Positions 8,409-15,672 of a stretch of DNA of 64,000 nt are shown here, piece by piece. The notes beneath the pieces were generated by a model, which worked only from the letters and a program-made list of their open reading frames with translations, did not search any database and was not told the DNA's origin. Position 1 is the stretch's first letter, and each line of letters begins with the position of its first letter. The translations under genes and the position numbers were made by a program. Source of the DNA: Mesorhizobium sp. ES1-4 (GTDB taxonomy: Bacteria > Pseudomonadota > Alphaproteobacteria > Rhizobiales > Rhizobiaceae); assembly GCF_020164745.1 (NCBI RefSeq), contig NZ_JAIUGV010000014.1, positions 62,001-126,000 on the forward strand, written 5' to 3'.

Positions 8409-9572
8409 CTAGCGAGGCGCGGAATCTGGAAGATTTTCGTCGTCTTCAGGATCGTCGAAAACGAACTGCACGCCGTCGATGGGGTTGGCCGGGATCAGGT
8501 CTGCGAAGCCGCCCATTTTTCTGGTCTTCGGAGCCTCTTCGATCTTCTCAGCCAAATGCGCCGGGATCGGCCTGGCGATCTCGTCTCCAGACCACGTCAG
8601 GATTGATCCTCCGACTTGCATGCACTCCGGCAGCACGACGCAGCGTTGCCTTGTAGTCAAGAGGTAGACGTCGCCACCGATCGTCAGCCGCTCCGGTATC
8701 TCGGCAATGCCATGCCCGATGATCATGTTGCCCAGCACGGTCAGATTCGGCGGCAGGACAACCGACATGCCGTGAAGAATCGACGCATTGAGCTGGTCGA
8801 ACGTAGTCCCGGCTGGGATCTCGTCGATGTCGTGCTCGACTCCGTTGACGTCGACGGCATACGGCCAGAAGGCTCCCCTGCCCTTCCACCCGGCCGCCTT
8901 CGCCAGCTGCTTCAGGATCGCCATGTGCCTCGCTTCCGGACTGGCGTTGCGCTTGCCCCTGATCTGGTCGATCTCTCCGCAGTTGATTTTGATGGTGGCA
9001 ACTGACCGACCCTTCCGGTCACGCAGGGAATAAATCTCATGGTTGCCGGCCGCGAGTCCTGCGTCGTACGCACCATGGCCCACACAGTGATGCATTCGCC
9101 TGGATTCGAGGTCGAGGGCTTCCGGGGTCAGCAGTTTGACGAGCTTGTAGCCGTCCTCAAGGCCCGCGACGCAGCGCTCGTCGGCGGCGCCGAGCGATTT
9201 GGCAACCTGCGCGTTCCTGCGGTCCATGACTTTGTCAGCCTCGCGGATCAAATCTTCGTAGGTGGCGCATTTCGGCAATTTGCGCGGACGGCCCCGGTCA
9301 TCCGTATTTCCAAGCCAAGGCACGCCTTCGTAGAGATCGACAGCGAGCCAGTCGAGGATGTGCCGCAGGACTTCGCGACGCGGGAACGGGTCATGCCAGC
9401 CTTCGGATATGGTCTTCGGGTATTCCTCGCGCATCCGGTTCGCCGCAATGCGGCCTATGCTGTGACGCCCGAGAAATGCGCCCCCGATGTCGATGTCGTA
9501 TTCCTCGTAGATTCCGTGCAGGTATTCTTCGAGTGCCTCGACATCCTGCGGCAGCAGTCCCTTGAGATTCAT
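8409..9572 (-). CDS. PcfJ-like protein with a C-terminal repeat-like domain
   Basis: A 387-residue protein whose middle carries the PcfJ signature: MHHCVGHGAYD, then IYSLRDRKGRSVATIKI and a following QIRGKRN segment. PcfJ-like proteins are found on mobile elements and their biochemical role is not settled. Residues ~240-350 have short hydrophobic repeats (LPPNLTVLGNMIIGHGIAEI, LPECMQVGGSILTW) like those of leucine-rich-repeat or bactofilin-type solenoids. The second ATG (9572) was chosen because GAGGGGG is ~7 nt upstream of it but almost touches the first (9578). Confidence 0.65.
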   Translation of the reverse strand: MNLKGLLPQDVEALEEYLHGIYEEYDIDIGGAFLGRHSIGRIAANRMREEYPKTISEGWHDPFPRREVLRHILDWLAVDLYEGVPWLGNTDDRGRPRKLPKCATYEDLIREADKVMDRRNAQVAKSLGAADERCVAGLEDGYKLVKLLTPEALDLESRRMHHCVGHGAYDAGLAAGNHEIYSLRDRKGRSVATIKINCGEIDQIRGKRNASPEARHMAILKQLAKAAGWKGRGAFWPYAVDVNGVEHDIDEIPAGTTFDQLNASILHGMSVVLPPNLTVLGNMIIGHGIAEIPERLTIGGDVYLLTTRQRCVVLPECMQVGGSILTWSGDEIARPIPAHLAEKIEEAPKTRKMGGFADLIPANPIDGVQFVFDDPEDDENLPDSAPR

Positions 9573-9755
9573 TGTCATCCCCCTCAGTTCCCTGAAGCAG
9601 GATTGTCTGCCGTCCGGCCTGTTTCAAATCCTTCTGGCGGCAAATTTAGTTGACGATGCCCATGTGTATCTTCGACGCGTCAACATTGCTTCGCGAGATA
9701 TTTCAAAGGAGCATACGATCCCTTCGAGCCGCATTTCGACGTCGTCGGCATGAGG

Positions 9756-9938
9756 TCAGGTGGACTGCCTGCGCCGGGCCGCCGCAAGATCGCGTTTGTC
9801 GAGGGCTGCGCTGCAGCGTGCGCAGCGTGCCAGCTCCGGCTGGGTCCGGAACTCGGCCTCGGGGATGGATGCGATTGCGTTCCTCTTCCTGCATGCGATG
9901 TCCAGCGGCCGGGGCGACATCCTCATGTGATATTTCAT
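9756..9938 (-). CDS. Small zinc-ribbon-like protein, 60 aa
   Basis: Begins MKYHMRMSPRPLD. It has one CARC pair (RCARCSAALDKRD) plus an upstream Cys (DIACRKRN), so it may bind zinc. A strong ribosome-binding site, AGGAGGAAGG, lies 5 nt upstream. The start overlaps the stop of the preceding gene by 4 nt (ATGA), which implies coupled translation. Function unknown. Confidence 0.6.
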   Translation of the reverse strand: MKYHMRMSPRPLDIACRKRNAIASIPEAEFRTQPELARCARCSAALDKRDLAAARRRQST

Positions 9939-10171
9939 GCTGCCTTCCTCCTGAAAACGTCGAACCCGGCCGCCCGGATCCGGTCCATGGCTCTGCCGAC
10001 CAGCTCGGCTTCCATGGCCGCAACCACGTCGGCCGGCGGAATCAGGTTAGGACGGTTGTCCGAGGCCCATGCCTTGACGGTGCCGAATGGCCTCCTGAGG
10101 ATGCGGGCGAGGTCGTCGAGGGGGACGCGCAGTTCCCGCCGGAGTTCGTTGAAGTGGGCTTTCGCGCTCAT
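9935..10171 (-). CDS. Small HTH-like DNA-binding protein, 78 aa
   Basis: Begins MSAKAHFNELRRELRVPLD. The segment LDDLARILRRPFGTVKAWAS reads as a helix-turn-helix with a recognition helix at TVKAW, as in Xre/phage Cro-like proteins. The C-terminal helix is VVAAMEAELVGRAMDRI. A weak GAGGG site lies ~12 nt upstream of 10171. It overlaps the next small gene by 4 nt. Confidence 0.6.
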   Translation of the reverse strand: MSAKAHFNELRRELRVPLDDLARILRRPFGTVKAWASDNRPNLIPPADVVAAMEAELVGRAMDRIRAAGFDVFRRKAA

Positions 10172-10229
10172 GCCGCCGCCCTCGCGCAATGAACGCTTCT
10201 GATCTTCCAGGTCAGCGCCGCCATCTCTT

Positions 10230-10667
10230 TCATGAACCGCACCGCAGCAGCAGTGGCGGGATCGCATCGCCTCCGGCGACACAGTCCATGATTTCATAGG
10301 CGGCGAACGCCCGGTTGCACTCCCCGTCTACGGAAAGACGGATCTCGATGCCGACCCTCTCCACCGCATCAGACCACAGCCGTCCGAACTGGCGTACAGT
10401 CATCACCGGGTCGACGTCGCGGAAGATCGTCAGCGTGTCGCCGTCGGCCATCGGCGCGTTATAGTCCGCGACCCTGGCCTCAGCCGCCATCTCGTCGACG
10501 AAATCGAGATCTCTGTTGTCCGCGCCGATGTTAAGCAATTCGTCCATGGCGCGGTGCAGGATGACGATCGCATCGACGCCGCCAATCTTGCCGGCCATGT
10601 AATCCTGGTGCGCCTGGATTGGGGCGATGCCGATCCTTGCGACCGAGGCCTTGAGTTCCTGGTTCAT
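10230..10667 (-). CDS. Protein of unknown function, 145 aa
   Basis: Begins MNQELKASVARIGIAPIQAH after AAGGGGA, ~6 nt upstream. Features are an acidic middle (DFVDEMAAEARVADY) and VMTVRQFGRLWSDAVERVGI, with an aliphatic C-terminus. No family is recognised. Its leader, between the stop at 10772 and this start, contains the conserved hairpin element at 10719-10771, so expression may be controlled by that RNA structure. Confidence 0.6.
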   Translation of the reverse strand: MNQELKASVARIGIAPIQAHQDYMAGKIGGVDAIVILHRAMDELLNIGADNRDLDFVDEMAAEARVADYNAPMADGDTLTIFRDVDPVMTVRQFGRLWSDAVERVGIEIRLSVDGECNRAFAAYEIMDCVAGGDAIPPLLLRCGS

Positions 10668-10718
10668 GATAGTCCCCTTCTGCCCGGTTGCGCGCTTGTT
10701 GCTGCAGTTCCCCGGCGA

Positions 10719-10771
10719 GATGTCCCCGTATATGCGGCCAGCGCGATGCCGGCCGCATAGGCTGAGACATC
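10719..10771 (-). ncRNA. Structured intergenic RNA element, copy A (candidate)
   Basis: On the minus strand this forms an outer 8-bp stem (GATGTCTC with GGGACATC), a 4x4 internal loop (AGCC/TACG), an inner 9-bp stem (TATGCGGCC with GGCCGCATA) and an 11-nt loop. It begins just before the stop of the upstream gene and ends ~50 nt before the start at 10667. The same fold with different stem bases occurs at 21382-21437. I do not recognise a known RNA family. Confidence 0.6.
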
Positions 10772-11359
10772 TCAAGCTGCTGCGTTGAGATCGCCCAGGA
10801 CGTCGCGGGCGACATAGACCCCGAGATCCTCTACAGCGAAGAGGGCAACTCGCGCTGCGTCGTCGGCTGTCCAGTCGATCATCGGGACCTGATAAGCCGC
10901 ATAGCGCGTCCCGACTTTCACCTGCGCCCATCGCGCGCCGCCGTGCAACTGCTCCCATGCGAGGGGTTCGAGGTTGATCCCCTCGACGTTGTCCTGCGCA
11001 GCCTGCAGGGTCTCGTTCACGGCTTCGACCTGGTGGTTGTCGAGGTTGACGAGGACAACACCTTCTTGTGTCTGGTCAAGCTCGATGAGCATGCCGAGAG
11101 CTGCTGCTACCGCCGTGCGGACCTGCTCTTCGTCGATCTCGACGTCCTCGCCGATCTCGACATGTTCGCGGAAATTCAGGCTGTAGCATTCGATCGCGTC
11201 GGCAACCTTCCAGCTGCCCTAGGTGCCGGGTCCGTTGAGATCCTCGTTGTCGAGGATGCCGTCAATGACCCACGTCGCGAGCAGGTCGGCTTCGTAGTCC
11301 CGCGGAAGTGCCGACCCCATAAGAGCGTCGATCCTCTCAATGCTAAAACGTGTATCCAT
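10772..11359 (-). pseudogene. Unknown gene split by an in-frame amber codon
   Basis: From the ATG at 11359 (MDTRFSIERIDALMGSALP, after GGAGT) the frame runs to a TAG at 11219-11221, giving 46 residues. The same frame continues without another stop to 10772: WKVADAIECYSLNF, then REHVEIGEDVEIDEEQV and a C-terminal part ending VYVARDVLGDLNAAA. No ATG occurs between the TAG and 11092. The simplest reading is a 195-residue protein interrupted by a nonsense change. Two separate genes, the second starting at 11092, or amber readthrough are alternatives. Confidence 0.5.
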
Positions 11360-11401
11360 GTCTAGTACTCCTATATAATGCCCCTGAGGGCTGTCCCTCA
11401 T

Positions 11402-11830
11402 GATCTCGGCCTCGTTTTCTGCCGCTCACGCAACAAAGGTGTCCGTTAATGGACAGTAGTGAAAGGGATAATTTGTTGATGCGTTTCTTAAATAATTGTT
11501 GATTGATCTCAAATCAGTTGACGTAATACAAGATATCATCCGTTAAAACTTCGATTTTACCATGAAATGATTTTTCGGAGACCGGACCTCCGGAGACAGG
11601 GCTATCATTATCTGGTCGGCAGGGTTTCGATCCGCCGCCAGACATCGCCCAGGCCGCCGAAGCCGGCAGCATCGCCGGAGCAGCCGCCACAAGGCCAGAG
11701 GCCTCACCGTCAACAGGATTGGCCGACCCGGCCGCGACGTCAACCACACAGCCGGCGACGGACTGACGCACAGCAGACAGGGAAACGGACAGGAATGCGG
11801 AGGGGCGCAGCGCCACCTCCGCGCGCTTTT
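11402..11830. other. AT-rich intergenic region
   Basis: About 430 bases with no supportable gene. The left part (11455-11580) is AT-rich and probably holds the promoter of the minus-strand gene starting at 11359. I see no clear repeat or terminator. Confidence 0.4.
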
Positions 11831-12388
11831 TCAATTAATAGATATGTGCACGGACGCGCCTGCAGGCGCAGGCGGGCGGGTGCGGGGGAGCGGCGCAGAC
11901 AGGTAGGTTGGAAGCCGCGCTATTCGGTTCCGGCGACGGCACGAAATACAACTCGGCCACCTGTTGCCAGCGCCGTTGACCTCCTTCAAGCGGCCAATGG
12001 CCTCCTCGAAGTTCGAGACGCTGCCTGTCCATTTGTCGGTGACGTAGCAGTAGTTCGGCTTGCAACTCCCCTGTGGCAAGGACTCCATGGCCGCGATCAC
12101 GTCGTCCCTGTCGGCGAAGAGGCCCAACCGATCTCCCAAAACGCTGCCGTCCTGATAGGACGTGGAGATGAATATGGCGGCGTAGCGAGGCAGCCGCTCC
12201 TTGGCCTCCTGCTGCCTGATGTATTCCTGAATCAGGCAGTCGTCGTCGAGGTCCGGACGACATGGAATATGGGTTGCTAATCCTTTGCCAGGTTCGAACG
12301 GCTGTCCGTCACGCCGGAATGCCGACCAGATCAGGCGGCTGATGATGTCGCTGGCTTCGTCGTGTGAAATCTCTCTCGTCTGCGTCAT
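11831..12388 (-). CDS. Protein of unknown function, probably frameshifted near its end
   Basis: Begins MTQTREISHDEASDIISRL after AGGAAGGG. The first ~140 residues read well (YAAIFISTSYQDGSVLGDRL, ADRDDVIAAMESLP, NYCYVTDKWTGS). After FEEAIGRLKEVN the frame turns into Arg/Pro/Cys-rich sequence, while another frame reads WQQVAELYFVPSPEPN. This suggests a one-base indel around 11960-11985 that replaced the natural C-terminus. Function unknown. Confidence 0.5.
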   Translation of the reverse strand: MTQTREISHDEASDIISRLIWSAFRRDGQPFEPGKGLATHIPCRPDLDDDCLIQEYIRQQEAKERLPRYAAIFISTSYQDGSVLGDRLGLFADRDDVIAAMESLPQGSCKPNYCYVTDKWTGSVSNFEEAIGRLKEVNGAGNRWPSCISCRRRNRIARLPTYLSAPLPRTRPPAPAGASVHISIN

Positions 12389-12525
12389 AGCCGTGACCCT
12401 TCCTGATTTCCGAGACCCCCATCCGGGTAATTTCCCGACCCCCACCCCCCGTGTCTTAAGGAGGCCACCGGGGCGTTATTTCGCCGTGAATCAGCTAGCG
12501 GACGCGGATGTCACTGGCAGCGGCG

Positions 12526-12756
12526 CTACCTCTCATATCCAAACCGAGGTCCACTGGCATCGACAGCCTCGAGGAGGTCGGCCAGCTCCTCGACCGAGAA
12601 TTTCTCGATCTCGCGCCGTTCAACGAGCGCACGCATCCGCTCCAACTCGATGCCCGTGATTTCGACCGTGGCGTCGACCGACATGCCGCGCTGCCGCATA
12701 CTGTCTAGGATCGACAGCGTGAGGTCGGCTTTGAGCGCCATAAGGGAGCGCACCAT
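12526..12756 (-). CDS. Small HTH-like protein, 76 aa
   Basis: Begins MVRSLMALKADLTLSILDSM; GGAGG lies 6 nt upstream of the ATG at 12756. The segments MSVDATVEITGIELERMRAL and FSVEELADLLEAV match the layout of the HTH_37-like proteins nearby, with SxERLxxLLxAL replaced by SVEELADLLEAV. The start overlaps the upstream stop by one base (TGATG), so the two genes are coupled. Confidence 0.6.
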   Translation of the reverse strand: MVRSLMALKADLTLSILDSMRQRGMSVDATVEITGIELERMRALVERREIEKFSVEELADLLEAVDASGPRFGYER

Positions 12757-13766
12757 CACAGCCTCCTTCCCGGCGCAGATGCCTCATCATCGCCGTCACC
12801 TTCACAATCGCCAGTTGCCTTGTGCCTGGCCTCGGCGCTGATCCGATCAGCTTTCGACATCACTTCGTCGAAGTCGACACCGAGTCCGGCATCGAGCTGC
12901 GCGATACCCTCTTGTTCCTCCACAGTCCGCTCGGTATCCTGAATCAGCGCCTCAACCACCCGATCGAGCCTCTCCAAGCTCACCCCGTCCACGCGTCCAT
13001 GCGTCACGATCCCGAACAGCGTATCCGCCGCCATGCCGACCAGATCCGCAGCCTCGGCCATGGACAGGCCGCGCTCATGGATGAGGGCGGCGATGGAGAT
13101 GGCGGCGTCGGCTTTGACGAACCGGACGTCTGCGTCCGGAAAGCCGAGATCGCGGAAAATGTTGCCGCTGCTGCCCATCGGGAAGGAGTCGGCGTCGGGG
13201 TCGGGGATGATGATGTCATCCCGTACCCATCGATACGCGGTCCCTACCAGCCGCACGAAAGCCTGATCCGCCCGGTCGGCCGACACCCAGGAAGGATCGG
13301 CAGACAGCAGCCCACGCAGCTCGTCAACGGACAAGCCAGCACGGCGAGCGGCCTCGTCCTCGGCGATCCCCATCACTGTGATCTGCATCCGGGTCTGCGC
13401 TGCCAGATGCCTGAGCTTCTTCAAGTCGAGCCGTGCCTGTTCCGCCGGTGTATGCTCGAAGGGAGCGTTGCCCTGCTTGGCGATAAGAGCCACGGCTTCA
13501 GCGGGGCTGACGACACGGACCTCAGCGTCGCTGGCGTTCCACAGGCTATGAAAAGCAATCAGGGCGTAGCCCGGCTCGGGATCACCGACCAGACGGTACG
13601 GACGTCCGGACGCGGTTACGGCAGTCAGCCGGAAGGGATCGAATTCGACAAGCGGCGTCGACGTCCGGCGGATCTCCAGGTCCTCGCATCCGGCGAGGAT
13701 CGGGCCGATGTGGCCGGCCATGAGCAGTGACCACCTCGAAAGGATTCGCTCACGCTTCCCAGCCAT
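12756..13766 (-). CDS. Xre/HTH_37-domain protein with paralogous N-terminal domain, 336 aa
   Basis: Residues ~1-85 match the neighbouring 112-residue protein (ILSRWSLLMAGHIGPILAG, TPLVEFDPFRLTAVTASGR). Residues ~200-285 form an HTH_37 domain: GNIFRDLGFPDADVRFVKAD, then ISIAALIHERGLSMAEAADL and SLERLDRVVEAL. The C-terminus is acidic and low-complexity. GGGGAG lies ~9 nt upstream of the ATG. The gene starts at the stop of the upstream gene and ends at the start of the downstream one. A regulatory role is inferred; targets are unknown. Confidence 0.65.
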   Translation of the reverse strand: MAGKRERILSRWSLLMAGHIGPILAGCEDLEIRRTSTPLVEFDPFRLTAVTASGRPYRLVGDPEPGYALIAFHSLWNASDAEVRVVSPAEAVALIAKQGNAPFEHTPAEQARLDLKKLRHLAAQTRMQITVMGIAEDEAARRAGLSVDELRGLLSADPSWVSADRADQAFVRLVGTAYRWVRDDIIIPDPDADSFPMGSSGNIFRDLGFPDADVRFVKADAAISIAALIHERGLSMAEAADLVGMAADTLFGIVTHGRVDGVSLERLDRVVEALIQDTERTVEEQEGIAQLDAGLGVDFDEVMSKADRISAEARHKATGDCEGDGDDEASAPGRRL

Positions 13767-14104
13767 CAGTGCCAGCTCCCCTGCGGATTCCGCGGCAGCG
13801 CCAGCGCGAGGTCTGAAATGTCGGCCATCGCGACGTCATGGACGGTCAGGCCCCACATCCGGATGTGTTTGTGGATCATCTCCGCGGCGGCATCCGGATC
13901 GGCGGGACCGCGCAGCCTGTATGTCCGGCCACTTTCCGTTTTCGCGGTCATCGCCATCTCTTCGAATTCCACGATCGGCGAAGTGACGCGGGCAACGCCA
14001 GTGGCGGCGTGGACGCCGACGAGCCGAAATCCGACCAAGTTTTGCTGCATGACACCCCAGTGAGCGAGAATAACCTCGGGCTCGTCGCTTACGGATTTGA
14101 CCAT
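13766..14104 (-). CDS. Protein of unknown function, paralogue of the next gene's N-terminus, 112 aa
   Basis: Begins MVKSVSDEPEVILAHWGVM; a GGGGGGAAAATC site precedes the ATG. It shares the pattern of residues 1-85 of the downstream 336-residue protein (H/RW..M, TSPIVEFEEMAMTAKTESGR, YRL). This points to a small domain that occurs both alone and fused to an Xre domain. No enzymatic motif is seen. Confidence 0.6.
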   Translation of the reverse strand: MVKSVSDEPEVILAHWGVMQQNLVGFRLVGVHAATGVARVTSPIVEFEEMAMTAKTESGRTYRLRGPADPDAAAEMIHKHIRMWGLTVHDVAMADISDLALALPRNPQGSWH

Positions 14105-14131
14105 GATTTTCCCCCCGACGGCCATTCCGTC

Positions 14132-14549
14132 TCACCTCATATGAGCATTGTGGGAATAGTCGAAAGCCACAAGCCGCGGACGGAGGCCCGGCGTCGCCGC
14201 CTCGTCGAACGGGGGCTCGCCGAAACCCGTTTCGAACGGATTGGCTTTTTGCGTCCCGGCCATCGCCTGAAAATCGGCCTCAAGCGGATCGTTGTCGTTG
14301 GAGTGGCGAGTGGGTCGGCGGCGGTTCTTGGCTTGATCGAATCCAGTGATGAGCGACTGCGCCAACGGGCCAAAATTGGAGAAGACTGTCATCTGGTCGT
14401 GGTTCACCGCTTTCGGCGTGGTAACAAACACCGTGATGAAGCAGTCGGGGTCTTTCCACAACCCAAATTTCCATTGTCTCACCGTGTATCTCCGAGCATT
14501 TGCCGAGCACCGATTCAAAACCCTCGATTAATGGGGCTACATCGATCAT
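14132..14549 (-). pseudogene. Frameshifted gene of unknown function
   Basis: From the ATG at 14549 (ATGA overlap with the upstream gene) the frame reads MIDVAPLIEGFESVLGKCSE and IHGETMEI, then loses coding character. A second frame takes over near 14470 with GLWKDPDCFITVFVTTPKAV and runs to 14132. The switch lies in a run of AAA TTT GGG, a typical indel site. Joined, it would encode ~138 residues. Function unknown. Confidence 0.5.
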
Positions 14550-14770
14550 GACGAAACCCCAAGCCGCTTCGGCACGTGGGAAGTCTCGACAATTTCCCCG
14601 ATGTCCTTCCGCGTTTCCCGCGAGGCCCGCCAACGAATAGTATGGGCAGCCTCTCCGCAGGTGGGGCCGCGCCTGACGAGGATGTCGGCAACTCGTCCTT
14701 CCGACGACGGTGTTGTCGCCAGACAAGGATTGGAGACGGCTATGCAAGTCACTAGAGGTTTGACGGTCAA
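14546..14770 (-). CDS. Small protein of unknown function, 74 aa
   Basis: Reads MTVKPLVTCIAVSNPCLATT from a TTG at 14770; a GTG at 14752 is an alternative. No good ribosome-binding site is visible for either. The segment EGRVADILVRRGPTCGEAAH and a basic RASRETRKD look coding, and the 4-nt overlap with the next gene supports it. No family is recognised. Confidence 0.45.
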   Translation of the reverse strand: MTVKPLVTCIAVSNPCLATTPSSEGRVADILVRRGPTCGEAAHTIRWRASRETRKDIGEIVETSHVPKRLGVSS

Positions 14771-15247
14771 ACCTGAGAATAGTTCTGCGCCCGGCGAGGC
14801 TTCGCAAAGACGCCTTCGGCTTCGTTGACGGGAAACCTTTGGGCGGAGCCGGTCGTCGCCTGATGCGGAGCCCTGAAGCCTACAGCCTTGGGTTTCGGGA
14901 ACACGGCCACATCCAGATTCGAACCCTCTGGCGAGGGTGCAGGACTAGCACTGCCCCTCCTCCTGCTCTGACCTGAACGAACAGAACCGCGAAGCGGCAC
15001 GGCTCTTTCTGTTTCATAGCAGGAGGCCTCCGTTGACGTTCGCCTCGCGGAGCCGATCCTCTCCCTCGGAGGAGCCTGCGACGGCGGAGCAGGACCGAGG
15101 CCCTTTCGGCCGTCAGGCCATGCGGATTCTCAACGCCGGACGGCCACTCGAAATCTGACCTGGATCGACCTCTATTATATTCTTTAAGGTATATCCCCCC
15201 ACGAAAATGTGGACCCGGCTAGAACTCATCTCGCCAAATCGGGATTA
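14771..15247. other. Non-coding region left of the iteron origin
   Basis: Nearly 480 bases with no convincing gene. It is G+C-rich and contains several short hairpins (for example around GGAGGAGCCTGCGACGGCGG near 15080). It turns AT-rich at ~15170 just before the iterons. It may hold the promoter for the minus-strand genes, or part of the replication origin. Confidence 0.4.
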
Positions 15248-15596
15248 TTATGATGAGCAATCGGGAAAATCTGTAAACTTATTTGTCGTCTTGATGAGTT
15301 AAACTGCTATTGCTCATAAAGAAACTGACCTCAAATGAATTCAAAGACTTACGGGATCGGCCAATCCGCAGGCCTGCCCCCCCGGATCCGGCCTCTTGAT
15401 GAGTCGAATTCCGACAGCTCACACCGCCTTATGATGAGTTGGAACGCGAAGACTCATCATAAGAATACATGTCCCTTTACAATGGGTTATGGCAATGAGG
15501 CGTGTTCCCGTTTGCTCATCATAATGCCTCATGATGAGCTGTTTTATCCGGCCTCATACAGTCGTCTTAATGAGCTGGAACCCACGGACTCATAAA
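15248..15596 (+). repeat. Iteron array, probable origin of replication of the Rep_3 replicon
   Basis: At least ten copies of a CTTATGATGAGY-type motif occur in 350 bases. In direct orientation they are at 15248-15258, 15290-15299, 15395-15404, 15428-15439, 15527-15539 and 15566-15575; inverted (RCTCATCATAAG type) at 15310-15320, 15452-15463, 15514-15524 and 15588-15596. Iterons upstream of a Rep_3 initiator are the normal origin arrangement. Mixed orientation and uneven spacing suggest that some copies act in autoregulation. Confidence 0.82.
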
Positions 15597-15672
15597 AAGA
15601 ATCGTGCAGGCCCTTGTAGTTCTCTCGGACTGAACTGAACATCGTCAGTAAGCAAATGCGAGGGGGAGCCAA

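Noticed and set aside
12822-13730. Plus-strand open frame of 302 codons opposite the Xre-domain gene
   Set aside because: The minus strand carries the HTH_37 domain and coupled neighbours; the + frame shows no motif.
14900-14990. Possible tRNA (TTCGAA loop near 14915 on the minus strand)
   Set aside because: The T-arm-like CCAGAGGGTTCGAATCTGG does not give a proper 5-bp stem with a 7-nt loop, and no acceptor or anticodon arm can be drawn around it.
15248-15596. CRISPR or MITE explanation for the ATGATGAG repeats
   Set aside because: Short mixed-orientation repeats directly before a Rep_3 initiator are the classic iteron layout.
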